Source of the DNA: an uncultured Lachnospiraceae bacterium
Lineage (GTDB): Bacteria > Bacillota > Clostridia > Lachnospirales > Lachnospiraceae
Assembly: GCA_946566415.1 (NCBI GenBank)
Contig: CAMNWW010000007.1
Span: 1-22,429 of the forward strand
Direction: 5' to 3'
DNA: 22,429 nt
Shown here: one piece after another, positions 1 through 7,520 of the stretch
Position numbering within the stretch: the first letter of the stretch is position 1
Layout of the letters: each line of letters begins with the position of its first letter
Notes under the pieces: model-generated
Seen by the model: only the letters and a program-made list of their open reading frames with translations
What the model was told of the DNA's origin: nothing
The model's database searches: none
Program-made: the position numbers and the translations under genes

Positions 1-38
1 AAAAATGGCTTCTTGCTCATGTTTTAGCGGGACCCATA
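1..38 (-). repeat. Inverted copy of the intergenic repeat, cut by the window edge
   Basis: These 38 bases are the exact reverse complement of 8496-8533. Identity stops at position 39, and the left end is cut by the window, so the repeat may continue outside. The two copies point toward each other and bracket the selenium operon, the metallophosphoesterase gene and the acetyltransferase-deaminase fusion gene. It probably belongs to an interspersed intergenic repeat family, since no coding sequence is evident in it. Confidence 0.75.
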
Positions 39-73
39 GACATAAAAATACATGCTAGCATGTATTTTATGTC
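39..73. repeat. Near-perfect AT-rich palindrome (hairpin)
   Basis: The arm GACATAAAA-(A)-TACATG is followed by CTAG and then CATGTATTTTATGTC. This gives about 15 to 17 paired bases with a single bulged A. It directly abuts the inverted repeat at 1-38. It has no T-tract of its own and is symmetric, so it could be a protein-binding palindrome, a repeat end or a hairpin in a transcript from either strand. Function is unknown. Confidence 0.55.
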
Positions 74-121
74 CATTTGTCCCTTGACTCATCACACTAT
101 TCTAAGTATAGCCCCTTCCAT

Positions 122-143
122 GGTTTTCGTCTAATCGAAAACC
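122..143. repeat. Short perfect hairpin GGTTTTCG / CGAAAACC
   Basis: Eight-base perfect arms at 122-129 and 136-143 surround a six-base loop. The hairpin lies just downstream, in minus-strand sense, of the terminator that closes the selenium operon. It could be a second termination or RNA-stability element, or a binding site. There is no long T-run after it. Confidence 0.4.
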
Positions 144-149
144 GTAATA

Positions 150-192
150 AAAAAGGGCTCTTTATTGATATTTTCAATAAATAGCCCTTTTT
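150..192 (-). terminator. Rho-independent terminator of the selenium operon
   Basis: The arms are 150-159 (AAAAAGGGCT) plus 161-168 (TTTATTGA), pairing with 183-192 and 174-181, with one mismatch (160/182) and a five-base loop. In minus-strand RNA the stem begins two bases after the lysR-type stop codon and ends in a run of six U residues. The A/T-flanked stem is symmetric, so it may also stop transcription arriving from the left on the plus strand. Confidence 0.85.
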
Positions 193-193
193 C

Positions 194-1099
194 CTATGCC
201 GTCTCAAAAAGCTCTTTAACTATCTTGATAAAATGCTCCACCGACGCCGGAAGCTGATAATTTTTATTATACACCAGATTCAGATTCCTCCCGCCTCCTG
301 CGCTGGGAATCGGAAAATCTAAAAGCGCTCCCGCCGAAATCTCTTCCTGTGCCGCAAGGCGGGAAATGATCGTAACCCCGATCCCGCTTTTCACTGATTT
401 TTTGATTGCTTCAGAATTTTCCATACTGGCCACAATATTCAGGCCCTCCATATCAATTCCTGCTTTCCTGAGCTGTTTTTCAGCTTCCTTTCTGGTGCCC
501 GATCCTTCCTCACGCATGATAATCGGTTCTCGCGAAATCCAATTCAGCGCCTTCTCTTCCTCCCGGATTCTCTGGTATCTCTCTGTGTTCGGCATAATAA
601 CCACCAGCTCGTACCTATTAAAAGGTATGTTTTTGCAATGCTTTTTTTCAAGCACCGTACCGGTAAAGCCGATATCTACCATATGTCCTACGACCTTTTC
701 CACCACTCCCGCACTGTCCGTCTCCATAATACGGAACTGCTCGTCCGGGTATCTCTCACTGTATTTCGCAAGAATCTGCGGCAGAAGGTAATGCCCTGGA
801 ATGGAAGATGCAGCGATTGAGATACAGCGCACGTCCTTTTTTTCGTCCTCCAAAAAGGTATCTATAATTTTCTTCTCCAACGCGATGATCTGATGGGCAT
901 ATTGGTACAGAAGCTTTCCATCTTCAGAAAGACTGACCTCTTTTGTATTTCTTACAAACAGCCGCACATTCAGTTCTTTCTCCAATGTAGATATATGCGC
1001 GCTGATCGTGGGCTGCGTCAGAAACAGCACTTTTGCGGCTTTAGAAAAACTACCTCCTTCCGCCACCTTTACAAATGCTTCCAACTGTTTTAAATTCAT
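194..1099 (-). CDS. LysR-family transcriptional regulator of the selenium-metabolism type
   Basis: The protein has 301 residues, the normal LysR length. Residues 1-60 form the winged helix-turn-helix, with the classic SFSKAAKVLFLTQPTISAHI recognition segment. The remainder is the periplasmic-binding-protein-like effector domain, with conserved stretches such as EGSGTR and a late SGIGVTIISR. Its ATG overlaps the selB stop codon (ATGA), so it is probably translationally coupled to selB and is the last gene before the terminator at 150-192. LysR proteins in this position next to selA/selB/selD are known from clostridial genomes as selenium metabolism-associated regulators. That assignment rests on context plus N-terminal resemblance. 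Neither the effector nor the target sites can be read from the sequence. It may autoregulate the operon or control selenoprotein or selenium-uptake genes elsewhere. Confidence 0.88.
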   Translation of the reverse strand: MNLKQLEAFVKVAEGGSFSKAAKVLFLTQPTISAHISTLEKELNVRLFVRNTKEVSLSEDGKLLYQYAHQIIALEKKIIDTFLEDEKKDVRCISIAASSIPGHYLLPQILAKYSERYPDEQFRIMETDSAGVVEKVVGHMVDIGFTGTVLEKKHCKNIPFNRYELVVIMPNTERYQRIREEEKALNWISREPIIMREEGSGTRKEAEKQLRKAGIDMEGLNIVASMENSEAIKKSVKSGIGVTIISRLAAQEEISAGALLDFPIPSAGGGRNLNLVYNKNYQLPASVEHFIKIVKELFETA

Positions 1100-3012
1100 A
1101 AGTATGCTACCCTTTCACTCTCTGCTCCCGCCTTTTTCGTCACTTTGATGCTGTCCATATATTCAAGGATCGGCTTTGCGCTTTTCCGGCTGGTGGAGAA
1201 CATGTCTCTTACCTGGGCGATCGTAATGATATCCTCTCCCTTCAGATGTTCCTTAATCTTCTCTTTTGCCGCTTCCATCAGATGGCTCATGGTAAACATT
1301 TCCTCGTTAATCCTGACAGCCGTTCCCTCGCTTACCATCATCAATAGGACGTCCTCCGCCGTCTCCTTCGGAATCTTCCCAAAGTCGATCTCAGAAAACC
1401 GTACGAAATCATAGGCGGCTTTTTCAAAAGTCTCCGTGAAAATCTTTTCTGTCTCTTGATATCTTTCATCCTTCGGCACGGCAAAATCCGGCAGGTGAAG
1501 ATACTCGTCCCTGCGTCCTTGTATGCCTTCCTGCACCATTCGTTCAATATATGCATCAAAGACAATCGGCTTTATCTTTTTCAAATATGTCATATGAATT
1601 TCCGCTTTTTTCATACCATAACGGTATGGATAGCGGCTGTGATACTTCAAAAGAGCCTCTTCTATCTTCTTCCGGATGGCGGCTTCACTGTCCCTGTGCC
1701 ACAAAAAAATCTCCTTCTTCATCGGAAAAGTCATCACAAGATTCTCAGATGTCAGCTCGTCCAGATATTCCTTCAGCTCTTCTGCCGAGTGTGCCATGAT
1801 CTTTGCCAGCTCCGCCATTGTGATCATAGTCTCTCCGTGTTCTTTAATATGAAGTTCCATGACGTCGGCAAGCGACCCCGACTCTTTACGCCGCAGCTCT
1901 TCAATTGCATTCTCGTCAAACCGCTTTTTCCGAACCGGATTCGGCTCTAAGACCACGCCTCCCCCGATTGTTTCCATAGGAGAATAAAATCTCACTACAA
2001 ACCGGTCTCCGCGTTTTAACGCAATCTCTTCTTCCAGCCTAAGCTGTACAAACCCGCTCTCCCCCGGACCGATCTCTTCCTTATCCAAAAGGACTGCCCT
2101 GCACAGGATCTCACTCGTCCCGGTATAGAAATGCAGCCTCTCATGATTCGTCACGATCCGCATGGAATCTGCGAGCACTGTCAGCTTCACATCCAGAAGA
2201 TCTGTATTTTTCATACTATTCTTCGGGGCCATCACGCACCCACGATGAATTTCTTTTTTCTTAATATTTGACAGATTGATCGCAACCCTCTGTCCCGCAA
2301 AACACTGATTTTTGTCCTGTCCGTGCACCTGGATACTCCGAATCTTACATTCCCTGCCGACAGGATACATTTCCAGCACGTCCTCCTTGGAAATCGTCCC
2401 CGAAATCAGGGTCCCTGTGATGATCGTTCCAAATCCGGACAAAGTAAATACCCGGTCTACCGGAAGGCGCGGGATAGTCTGGGTGTCTTTTGGAGACACC
2501 TCATCCTCCATCAAACGCACGATTGTGTCCGTCAATTCATCAAGACCCTGCCCCGTTGCGGCGGAAACTTTTACAACAGGCGCCCTCTCCAGAAATGTGC
2601 CTTTTAGCTCCTCCTGAATTTCCTCTTCTACCAGCTCCAGCCACTCCTCGTCCACCAGATCGCATTTATTCAGGACTAAAATACTCTTCTCGATCCCCAG
2701 AAGTCCAAGGATATCCATATGCTCCTTTGTCTGCGGCATAATGCCCTCGTCCGCCGCGACCACCAGCATGACCAAATCCATACCCACAACGCCTGCAACC
2801 ATGTTGTTGATGAACTTCTCATGCCCCGGCACATCGATGATCCCCACCCGGTCCCCATTCTTTAAGTCAAACCAGGTAAACCCCAGGTCAATGGTGATCC
2901 CCCTGCGCTGTTCCTCCTCCCAACGGTCGGTGTTCCTCCCCGTAAGAGCTTTGATCAGTGTTGTTTTACCGTGGTCTATGTGACCGGCCGTTCCTATAAT
3001 AATGTTCTTCAT
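1096..3012 (-). CDS. selB: Selenocysteine-specific translation elongation factor SelB
   Basis: The protein has 638 residues, typical for SelB. The N-terminal GTPase domain shows G1 GHIDHGKT (residues 10-17), G3 DVPGH (60-64) and G4 NKCD (115-118). EF-Tu-like beta-barrel domains follow, then a C-terminal third made of winged-helix repeats that bind the SECIS hairpin in mRNA. SelB brings Sec-tRNA to in-frame UGA codons on the ribosome. Its ATG overlaps the selA stop (ATGA) and its own stop overlaps the start of the LysR gene, so the three genes form one coupled unit. The gene looks intact. Sequence and context leave little doubt; the presence of SelB also supports reading the UGA in selD as selenocysteine. 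Confidence 0.97.
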   Translation of the reverse strand: MKNIIIGTAGHIDHGKTTLIKALTGRNTDRWEEEQRRGITIDLGFTWFDLKNGDRVGIIDVPGHEKFINNMVAGVVGMDLVMLVVAADEGIMPQTKEHMDILGLLGIEKSILVLNKCDLVDEEWLELVEEEIQEELKGTFLERAPVVKVSAATGQGLDELTDTIVRLMEDEVSPKDTQTIPRLPVDRVFTLSGFGTIITGTLISGTISKEDVLEMYPVGRECKIRSIQVHGQDKNQCFAGQRVAINLSNIKKKEIHRGCVMAPKNSMKNTDLLDVKLTVLADSMRIVTNHERLHFYTGTSEILCRAVLLDKEEIGPGESGFVQLRLEEEIALKRGDRFVVRFYSPMETIGGGVVLEPNPVRKKRFDENAIEELRRKESGSLADVMELHIKEHGETMITMAELAKIMAHSAEELKEYLDELTSENLVMTFPMKKEIFLWHRDSEAAIRKKIEEALLKYHSRYPYRYGMKKAEIHMTYLKKIKPIVFDAYIERMVQEGIQGRRDEYLHLPDFAVPKDERYQETEKIFTETFEKAAYDFVRFSEIDFGKIPKETAEDVLLMMVSEGTAVRINEEMFTMSHLMEAAKEKIKEHLKGEDIITIAQVRDMFSTSRKSAKPILEYMDSIKVTKKAGAESERVAYL

Positions 3013-4409
3013 ATCAATTCTCCAAGCATTTCTACTATCTGTTTAAACTGACCGGATTCTATGGTCCTGACATCCAGATAGACCGTATCGTTCACCGTTC
3101 TCGGTATGATTGGAAGCGCGGTACGGCGCATCGCCTCCTCAAGGCTCGGTACGCTCATCTTCCCCGGCTTTATCGTGACCGCCATACTGGGGATTCTCTC
3201 CAATGGAAGCGAACCTCCCCCGATCTGGGATTCACAGGGGGCAAGCGAAATTTCTGCGTCAAGATGCGCGTTCTTAAGCATTCTCGCAAGACTTTTCGCA
3301 CGCCGCGTCACTTCCTCCAGAGGCTCTGTAATCATGCGCATAACCGGAATATTCCGAATGGCATTTTCTTCTGATAAATATTCCTGCAAAACTAATTCCA
3401 GAGCCGTCGCCGTGAACTTGTCAATCCTGAGCGCACGGGTAAGCTGATTCTTTTTCATCTGATCTATATATTTTTTCTTTCCGATTATAATGCCTGCCTG
3501 CGGACCGCCCAAAAGCTTATCCCCGCTGAAACACACTACATCTGCTCCTCTTCGGATAGAATCCTGCACTGTCGGCTCATAGGTCAGTCCGTATTTACTA
3601 AGGTCCACTAAGACGCCGCTTCCCAGATCCTCTATAATCGGAAGATCATGTTCCTTTGCCAGAGGCACCAAATCGTCAATTGTCACCGTATCCGTAAATC
3701 CTACGATCCGGTAATTGCTTGTGTGAACCTTAAGGAGCGCTTTTGTCTCCTCGGTGATCGCCTCTTCATAATCCGAATAATGGGTCTTATTGGTGGTCCC
3801 CACTTCGATAAGGACCGCACCGCTTTGCTCCATTACGTCAGGAATCCTGAATTTCCCTCCTATCTCTACAAGCTCGCCGCGGGAAACAACGACTTCGCCT
3901 CCCTTTGCCATGGAACTTAAGATCAGCATTACTGCCGCCGCATTGTTGTTGACGGCCATTGCCGCCTCCGCCCCGGTAAGTTTGCAGAGCAGTTTTTCAA
4001 AATGGGAATATCGCTCGCCTCTCCTTCCTGCCTCCAGATTGTATTCCAGATTCGAATATCCGGTCACTATATCTTGAAGCTTCGCCATATGCTCACGGCT
4101 GATCGGCGCACGTCCAAGGTTTGTATGCAGGATCGTCCCCGTCCCATTGATCACCCTGCGCATATTGGGGGTGTGCATCCGTTCTACACTGAGGCGGATT
4201 TTCTCCGAAAGACGGTTGATCTCCTGCTGTACTTCTTCGATCTCCTCTTCCTTACAGCTTCCGATTCTGGCGCGGAGCGCTTCCGTTTCCTCATGAATCG
4301 CTTCCATCACAGTCTCGCGGCTGTATCTTTGGATCAGAGCCTGGACGCTTTCCTGCTCCAAAAGTACATCCACCTTGGGGATGCTCCGGTATAATACATT
4401 CTTATTCAT
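3009..4409 (-). CDS. selA: L-seryl-tRNA(Sec) selenium transferase SelA
   Basis: SelA is a PLP enzyme that converts Ser-tRNA(Sec) to Sec-tRNA(Sec) using selenophosphate. The protein has 466 residues, a normal length. It shows the family N-terminal domain, the INGTGTILHTNLGRAPIS segment (about 88-105) and the PLP-lysine motif FSGDKLLGGPQAG with Lys298 as the Schiff-base residue. Downstream selB starts inside the selA stop codon. The selD stop lies 45 bases upstream, so selD, selA and selB are in biosynthetic order. The start at 4409 is preceded by a purine-rich AGAGAG stretch at suitable distance. Confidence 0.97.
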   Translation of the reverse strand: MNKNVLYRSIPKVDVLLEQESVQALIQRYSRETVMEAIHEETEALRARIGSCKEEEIEEVQQEINRLSEKIRLSVERMHTPNMRRVINGTGTILHTNLGRAPISREHMAKLQDIVTGYSNLEYNLEAGRRGERYSHFEKLLCKLTGAEAAMAVNNNAAAVMLILSSMAKGGEVVVSRGELVEIGGKFRIPDVMEQSGAVLIEVGTTNKTHYSDYEEAITEETKALLKVHTSNYRIVGFTDTVTIDDLVPLAKEHDLPIIEDLGSGVLVDLSKYGLTYEPTVQDSIRRGADVVCFSGDKLLGGPQAGIIIGKKKYIDQMKKNQLTRALRIDKFTATALELVLQEYLSEENAIRNIPVMRMITEPLEEVTRRAKSLARMLKNAHLDAEISLAPCESQIGGGSLPLERIPSMAVTIKPGKMSVPSLEEAMRRTALPIIPRTVNDTVYLDVRTIESGQFKQIVEMLGELI

Positions 4410-4454
4410 ATTTTCTCTCTAATCCTCTTCTTCTGCTGATTCCTCTCCTGCTGT

Positions 4455-5495
4455 CTAATGCAGGCGGATCAATTTATCACTTTTTTCTGATACTGTCCCG
4501 ATCACAGAAACCTTTGTGTCCATGTGCTTGTGCTCAAACGCATCCATGATATCCTCCACATACTGAGGTTCCACACTCAGAAGAAGCCCCCCTGATGTCT
4601 GTGGATCATAAAGCAGATCAATAAAATGCTCCTCCACTTTCTCCATATCTACCTTCATGCAGGAATATCCGCGGTTCTTATACGCCCCCGCAGGAACCAG
4701 GCCCATCTTTGCACAGGCAATAGCTTCCTCAAAATACGCAATATCGTGGACATTCAGCTCAAATGTCACTTCGCTTGCGCCTGCCATCTCCACACAGTGT
4801 CCCAAAAGACCGAATCCGGTGATGTCAGTACAAGCATTGACCGGATAGTCGTCTACAACTTCTTTCGCCTTTTTGTTGAGGGACGCCATAACCTTCGTCA
4901 CTTCCTTCACAGCAGCGTCAGACGCCATATCTGCTTTGATTGCTGTATTAATAATGCCGCTTCCTATCTGCTTTGTGAGTATCAGTACATCTCCCGGTTT
5001 GCAGCCATAATTCTTAAAAATTTTATCCGGGCGGACAAACCCTGACACGCATAAACCGTACTTCGGCTCCTCATCCTGCACAGAATGTCCTCCCACTAAA
5101 ACGGCTCCCGCCTCTTTCACCTTGTCTGCCCCGCCGGCCAGGATATCTCCCAGTATGGACGGGTCAAGGCAGTTCGGGAATCCGACAATATTCAACGCTA
5201 TTTTCGGCTCGCCGCCCATGGCGTATACATCGCTCAGGGCATTCGCTGCCGCGATCTGACCAAATGTATAAGGGTCGTCTACGATTGGAGTGAAAAAGTC
5301 GACCGTCTGTATCAGCGCGATGTCGTCCGTCACTTTATATATTGCCGCATCATCGGATGTTTCGATTCCCACCAGAAGATTATCGTCATGAAAACGAGGT
5401 AACTTACCCAGAACCTGAGCAAGGGTCTCCGGACCAATTTTAGCGGCTCACCCCGCTGTTTTTGCTAACTTTGTCAACTTAATATCCTTATTCAT
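4455..5495 (-). CDS. selD: Selenide, water dikinase SelD, itself a selenoprotein (in-frame UGA)
   Basis: SelD makes selenophosphate from selenide and ATP. The reading frame from ATG 5495 runs for 346 residues and contains one in-frame TGA at 5450-5448 (codon 16). The context is TAG-U-AAK, where the family has its catalytic Cys or Sec followed three residues later by the essential Lys (here Lys19). Codons before the TGA read MNKDIKLTKLAKTAG, a normal SelD N-terminus, and AGGAG at 5502-5506 sits six bases before the ATG. The uninterrupted frame beginning at 5372 lacks the catalytic residue, so that start is wrong. Downstream motifs typical of the AIR-synthase-like fold include DFFTPIVDDPYTFGQIAAANALSD-type sequence and GGHSVQDEEPK. 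The gene lies between yedF and selA. Expression of full-length protein requires SelA, SelB and tRNA-Sec. Confidence 0.95.
5442..5457 (-). promoter_or_regulatory. Hairpin enclosing the selD UGA, with a second hairpin just 3' (possible SECIS elements)
   Basis: In RNA sense AGCGG pairs with CCGCU and leaves a six-base loop GGUGAG that contains the UGA. Immediately 3' (5435-5424) a second small hairpin, GGUC-CGGA-GACC, has its loop beginning 16 bases after the UGA, within the range expected for a bacterial SECIS apical loop. Both stems are short, and the loops do not clearly match the E. coli consensus, so their role is uncertain. Confidence 0.4.
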
Positions 5496-5501
5496 CTCTT
5501 T

Positions 5502-5506
5502 CTCCT
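5502..5506 (-). promoter_or_regulatory. Shine-Dalgarno site deciding the selD start
   Basis: AGGAG in minus-strand sense lies six bases before ATG 5495. It supports initiation upstream of the in-frame UGA rather than at an internal Met codon after it. Confidence 0.8.
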
Positions 5507-5519
5507 AATAAAACCCGAA

Positions 5520-5550
5520 GAAAGCTAAGGAGAACGCCTCCTTATCTTTC
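5520..5550 (-). promoter_or_regulatory. Intergenic hairpin between yedF and selD (attenuator or processing site)
   Basis: TAAGGAG (5526-5532) and CTCCTTA (5538-5544) pair perfectly around a five-base loop. The stem extends through one mismatch by GAAAG/CTTTC (5520-5524 and 5546-5550). In minus-strand RNA the stem is followed within a few bases by GGGTTTTATT and then the selD Shine-Dalgarno. It could be a weak terminator or attenuator that lowers selDAB expression relative to yedF, or an mRNA-stability stem. The T-run is short, so termination would be partial at best. Confidence 0.5.
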
Positions 5551-5590
5551 CCGGATTTTTCACTTTACTTTTTGATACGTACCTATGATA

Positions 5591-6196
5591 CTATGGTTTG
5601 ATGATCTTTCCTGCTTCCGCCATGGACTCAACAATACTATACATATTTGTCACAGAGCCGACTGCAAGCTTGTCCTTGAGCTGATAGTAGTCCAGGCATG
5701 TCCCGCATGTCAATATCTCCACTCCCTGCGCTTCCAGAGATTTCAGATCTTCAAGGGAATCTGAACCTTCTGTGGTGAGCGTCGCCCCGCCGTTATAGAA
5801 GAGCATCTTCTTCGGCAGATTATCAAGCTGGGTTACCGCATAAATGAAGCCCTTGATCAGCACCTTGCCCAGTTCGTCGTTTCCGCTCCCCATACGGTCG
5901 GAAGCAACGACTACGATCGTATTGCCGCGCATATCCGGGGTACATACCTCATCGCCTTCTGAAACGCCCTCCGGCGCTCCTTTCATCTTGACCGTTACCT
6001 TGTACTCCTTCTCGCCCAGTTTCTCAGAACTTACTTCGCCGCCCTGTGCAGCCGCCATTTTTGTAACGTTCTGCACTGCAATCTCATTGTCCACCAGCAC
6101 CTCGATAGTCTCGGGCCCTGTCAGAGCCTGCATCGCCTTTTTTGTCTTAATAACTGGAATCGGGCAGTTATCGCCCATTGCGTTTACTGTAATCAT
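5591..6196 (-). CDS. yedF: Sulfurtransferase-like selenium metabolism protein YedF
   Basis: The protein has 201 residues in two parts. Residues 1-70 form a TusA/SirA-like domain with the CPxP motif (Cys11-Pro-Ile-Pro). Residues about 90-201 form a DsrE-like domain with a conserved CGTC pair (Cys164, Cys167). This two-domain form is the YedF type found beside selD in clostridia, where it is thought to handle reactive selenium or sulfur for SelD. The biochemical role is inferred from the family and from being directly upstream of selD. The ATG at 6196 follows an AGGAAGG stretch at somewhat long spacing. It appears to be the first gene of the selenium operon, with a promoter candidate at 6309-6337. 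Confidence 0.9.
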   Translation of the reverse strand: MITVNAMGDNCPIPVIKTKKAMQALTGPETIEVLVDNEIAVQNVTKMAAAQGGEVSSEKLGEKEYKVTVKMKGAPEGVSEGDEVCTPDMRGNTIVVVASDRMGSGNDELGKVLIKGFIYAVTQLDNLPKKMLFYNGGATLTTEGSDSLEDLKSLEAQGVEILTCGTCLDYYQLKDKLAVGSVTNMYSIVESMAEAGKIIKP

Positions 6197-6308
6197 GACT
6201 TTGATTACCTTCCTTTCTTTTATGTCAAAATTCCCTTCTTCTTAAATTAAAGTTATCCGATTCACAATAACGCCGAATGCCGCTGCGAACCGTAACACTT
6301 ATAGACAT

Positions 6309-6337
6309 ATTCTATCACCGTTTGACAGATTGGTAAA
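6309..6337 (-). promoter_or_regulatory. Candidate sigma-A promoter of the yedF-selDAB-lysR operon
   Basis: In minus-strand sense TTTACC (6337-6332, four of six matches to TTGACA) is separated by 17 bases from TAGAAT (6314-6309, five of six matches to TATAAT). It lies about 110 bases upstream of the yedF start, in the only sizeable gap ahead of the selenium genes. The leader that follows has no riboswitch I can recognise. Confidence 0.45.
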
Positions 6338-6365
6338 CAAGAATTTATAGGGCGCGGAAAGAATT

Positions 6366-7481
6366 TTACGCCTTCCCCTTCACATCGACCACAACGTACT
6401 CCGACTTGCATCCGATCTTAAACTGGAGCGCCCAGTCAGAAATACCTGAAGTCACAATAAACGTCGTGTTCCCCCTTTTTTCCAGGCCATAGGTCTTAGC
6501 GTCCACTCCCATCCATTCGCCCACATGATTGATCGGAAAGAACTGACCGCCGTGGGTATGTCCTGACAGCACAAGATCTACGCCGGACGCTTCCTGCTCG
6601 TCATACTCATACGGCTGATGGTCGAGAACAATACTGTATTTGTCCGGGTCCAGACCGGCTGTCAATTCTTCCATCGAAGCTCTTAAGGCGCCGCGCTGAT
6701 CCTCCGAACGATCCTGCCTTCCGATTAAATAAAACTTATCTCCTATCAGCACTGTCTCATCCTGCAGGACTTTTACATTATTTTTCTCCAGCTCCTCGAT
6801 CAGGTCGCTCCCGCTGTAGCCGCGGTACTCCGGACCATAATATCCTTTATCATGGTTTCCGAAAGCATAGTACACGCCATATGTAGTGTCCAGGGTTCCC
6901 AGCGCCTCGCAGGCCGCGATCATATTTTCTTTTGTTGTATCATCATCCACAAAATCTCCCGTCACCACGACGATATCCGGATTTTCCGCCTGCATGGACT
7001 TTACATGCTTTAAAAATTCATCCCCATCGAAGGTGGAGCCTATATGGGAGTCCGCAAATTGTACGATCCGGAGACCGCCCACCGGCTTATCTGTTTCCGC
7101 AATGTATTCTGTGCGCCAAACATGATGGTCAAGATACCATCCGCAGGCGAGGTAAACCACTGTGATCACAACTGCAAAAACTCCTGCATAGTACTTTGCA
7201 AACTTCTTTTTCCGTTTCTTTTCTACCGCCAGGCTGACCCTGTCGCAGATCAGCCAGATCACCATCAGATGCAGAATAATGATTTCTGCATTGATCGTCC
7301 CGAATGCCTTCCCTGTGACAAATAGAATCAGTACGACACCGGCCGCGCCTATAATAAAACCAATTATCTTTTTCCCTTTCGCCGCTTTCTGGACCACAGA
7401 AAACTTTGCGAACCTGCTCCCAAGGTATATGATTCCAATAATGGACGCCAAAATCAGACCGCTAAAAATTAATGCCCACAT
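6366..7481 (-). CDS. Membrane-anchored metallophosphoesterase
   Basis: The protein has 371 residues. The N-terminal ~120 contain about four hydrophobic segments (near residues 2-21, 39-57, 65-79 and 103-118). A calcineurin-like phosphoesterase domain follows, with all metal-binding blocks: DSHIG (144-148), GDFVDDD (from 175), GNHD (208-211) and GHTHGGQ (307-313). It resembles the YkuE/YaeI-like membrane phosphoesterases, some of which act on lipid-linked phosphates. The substrate here is unknown. The start at 7481 has a strong GGAG Shine-Dalgarno. Only 39 bases separate it from the upstream acetyltransferase-deaminase stop, so the two may be cotranscribed. No clear terminator follows it before the yedF promoter region. 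Confidence 0.9.
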   Translation of the reverse strand: MWALIFSGLILASIIGIIYLGSRFAKFSVVQKAAKGKKIIGFIIGAAGVVLILFVTGKAFGTINAEIIILHLMVIWLICDRVSLAVEKKRKKKFAKYYAGVFAVVITVVYLACGWYLDHHVWRTEYIAETDKPVGGLRIVQFADSHIGSTFDGDEFLKHVKSMQAENPDIVVVTGDFVDDDTTKENMIAACEALGTLDTTYGVYYAFGNHDKGYYGPEYRGYSGSDLIEELEKNNVKVLQDETVLIGDKFYLIGRQDRSEDQRGALRASMEELTAGLDPDKYSIVLDHQPYEYDEQEASGVDLVLSGHTHGGQFFPINHVGEWMGVDAKTYGLEKRGNTTFIVTSGISDWALQFKIGCKSEYVVVDVKGKA

Positions 7482-7520
7482 ATTTTCTCCTTTTCCAATT
7501 CTCTAATAGCTTAACTGTTC

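Noticed and set aside
74..96. Resemblance between CATTTGTC..ACTCA at 74-96 and at 8611-8628
   Set aside because: The segments are short, separated by differing bases and not collinear with the 38-base repeat arms. They could be chance or distant repeat family traces.
1..193. Possible selC (tRNA-Sec) near the selenium operon
   Set aside because: I looked in all intergenic gaps (1-193, 5496-5590, 6197-6365, 8472-8757, 10396-10645) for a long tRNA-like fold. I saw only simple hairpins and no acceptor stem with CCA-adjacent pattern or TCA anticodon arm.
4455..5372. selD as a 305-residue protein starting after the UGA
   Set aside because: It would lack the catalytic Sec and the essential Lys. 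The upstream codons encode a textbook SelD N-terminus with its own Shine-Dalgarno.
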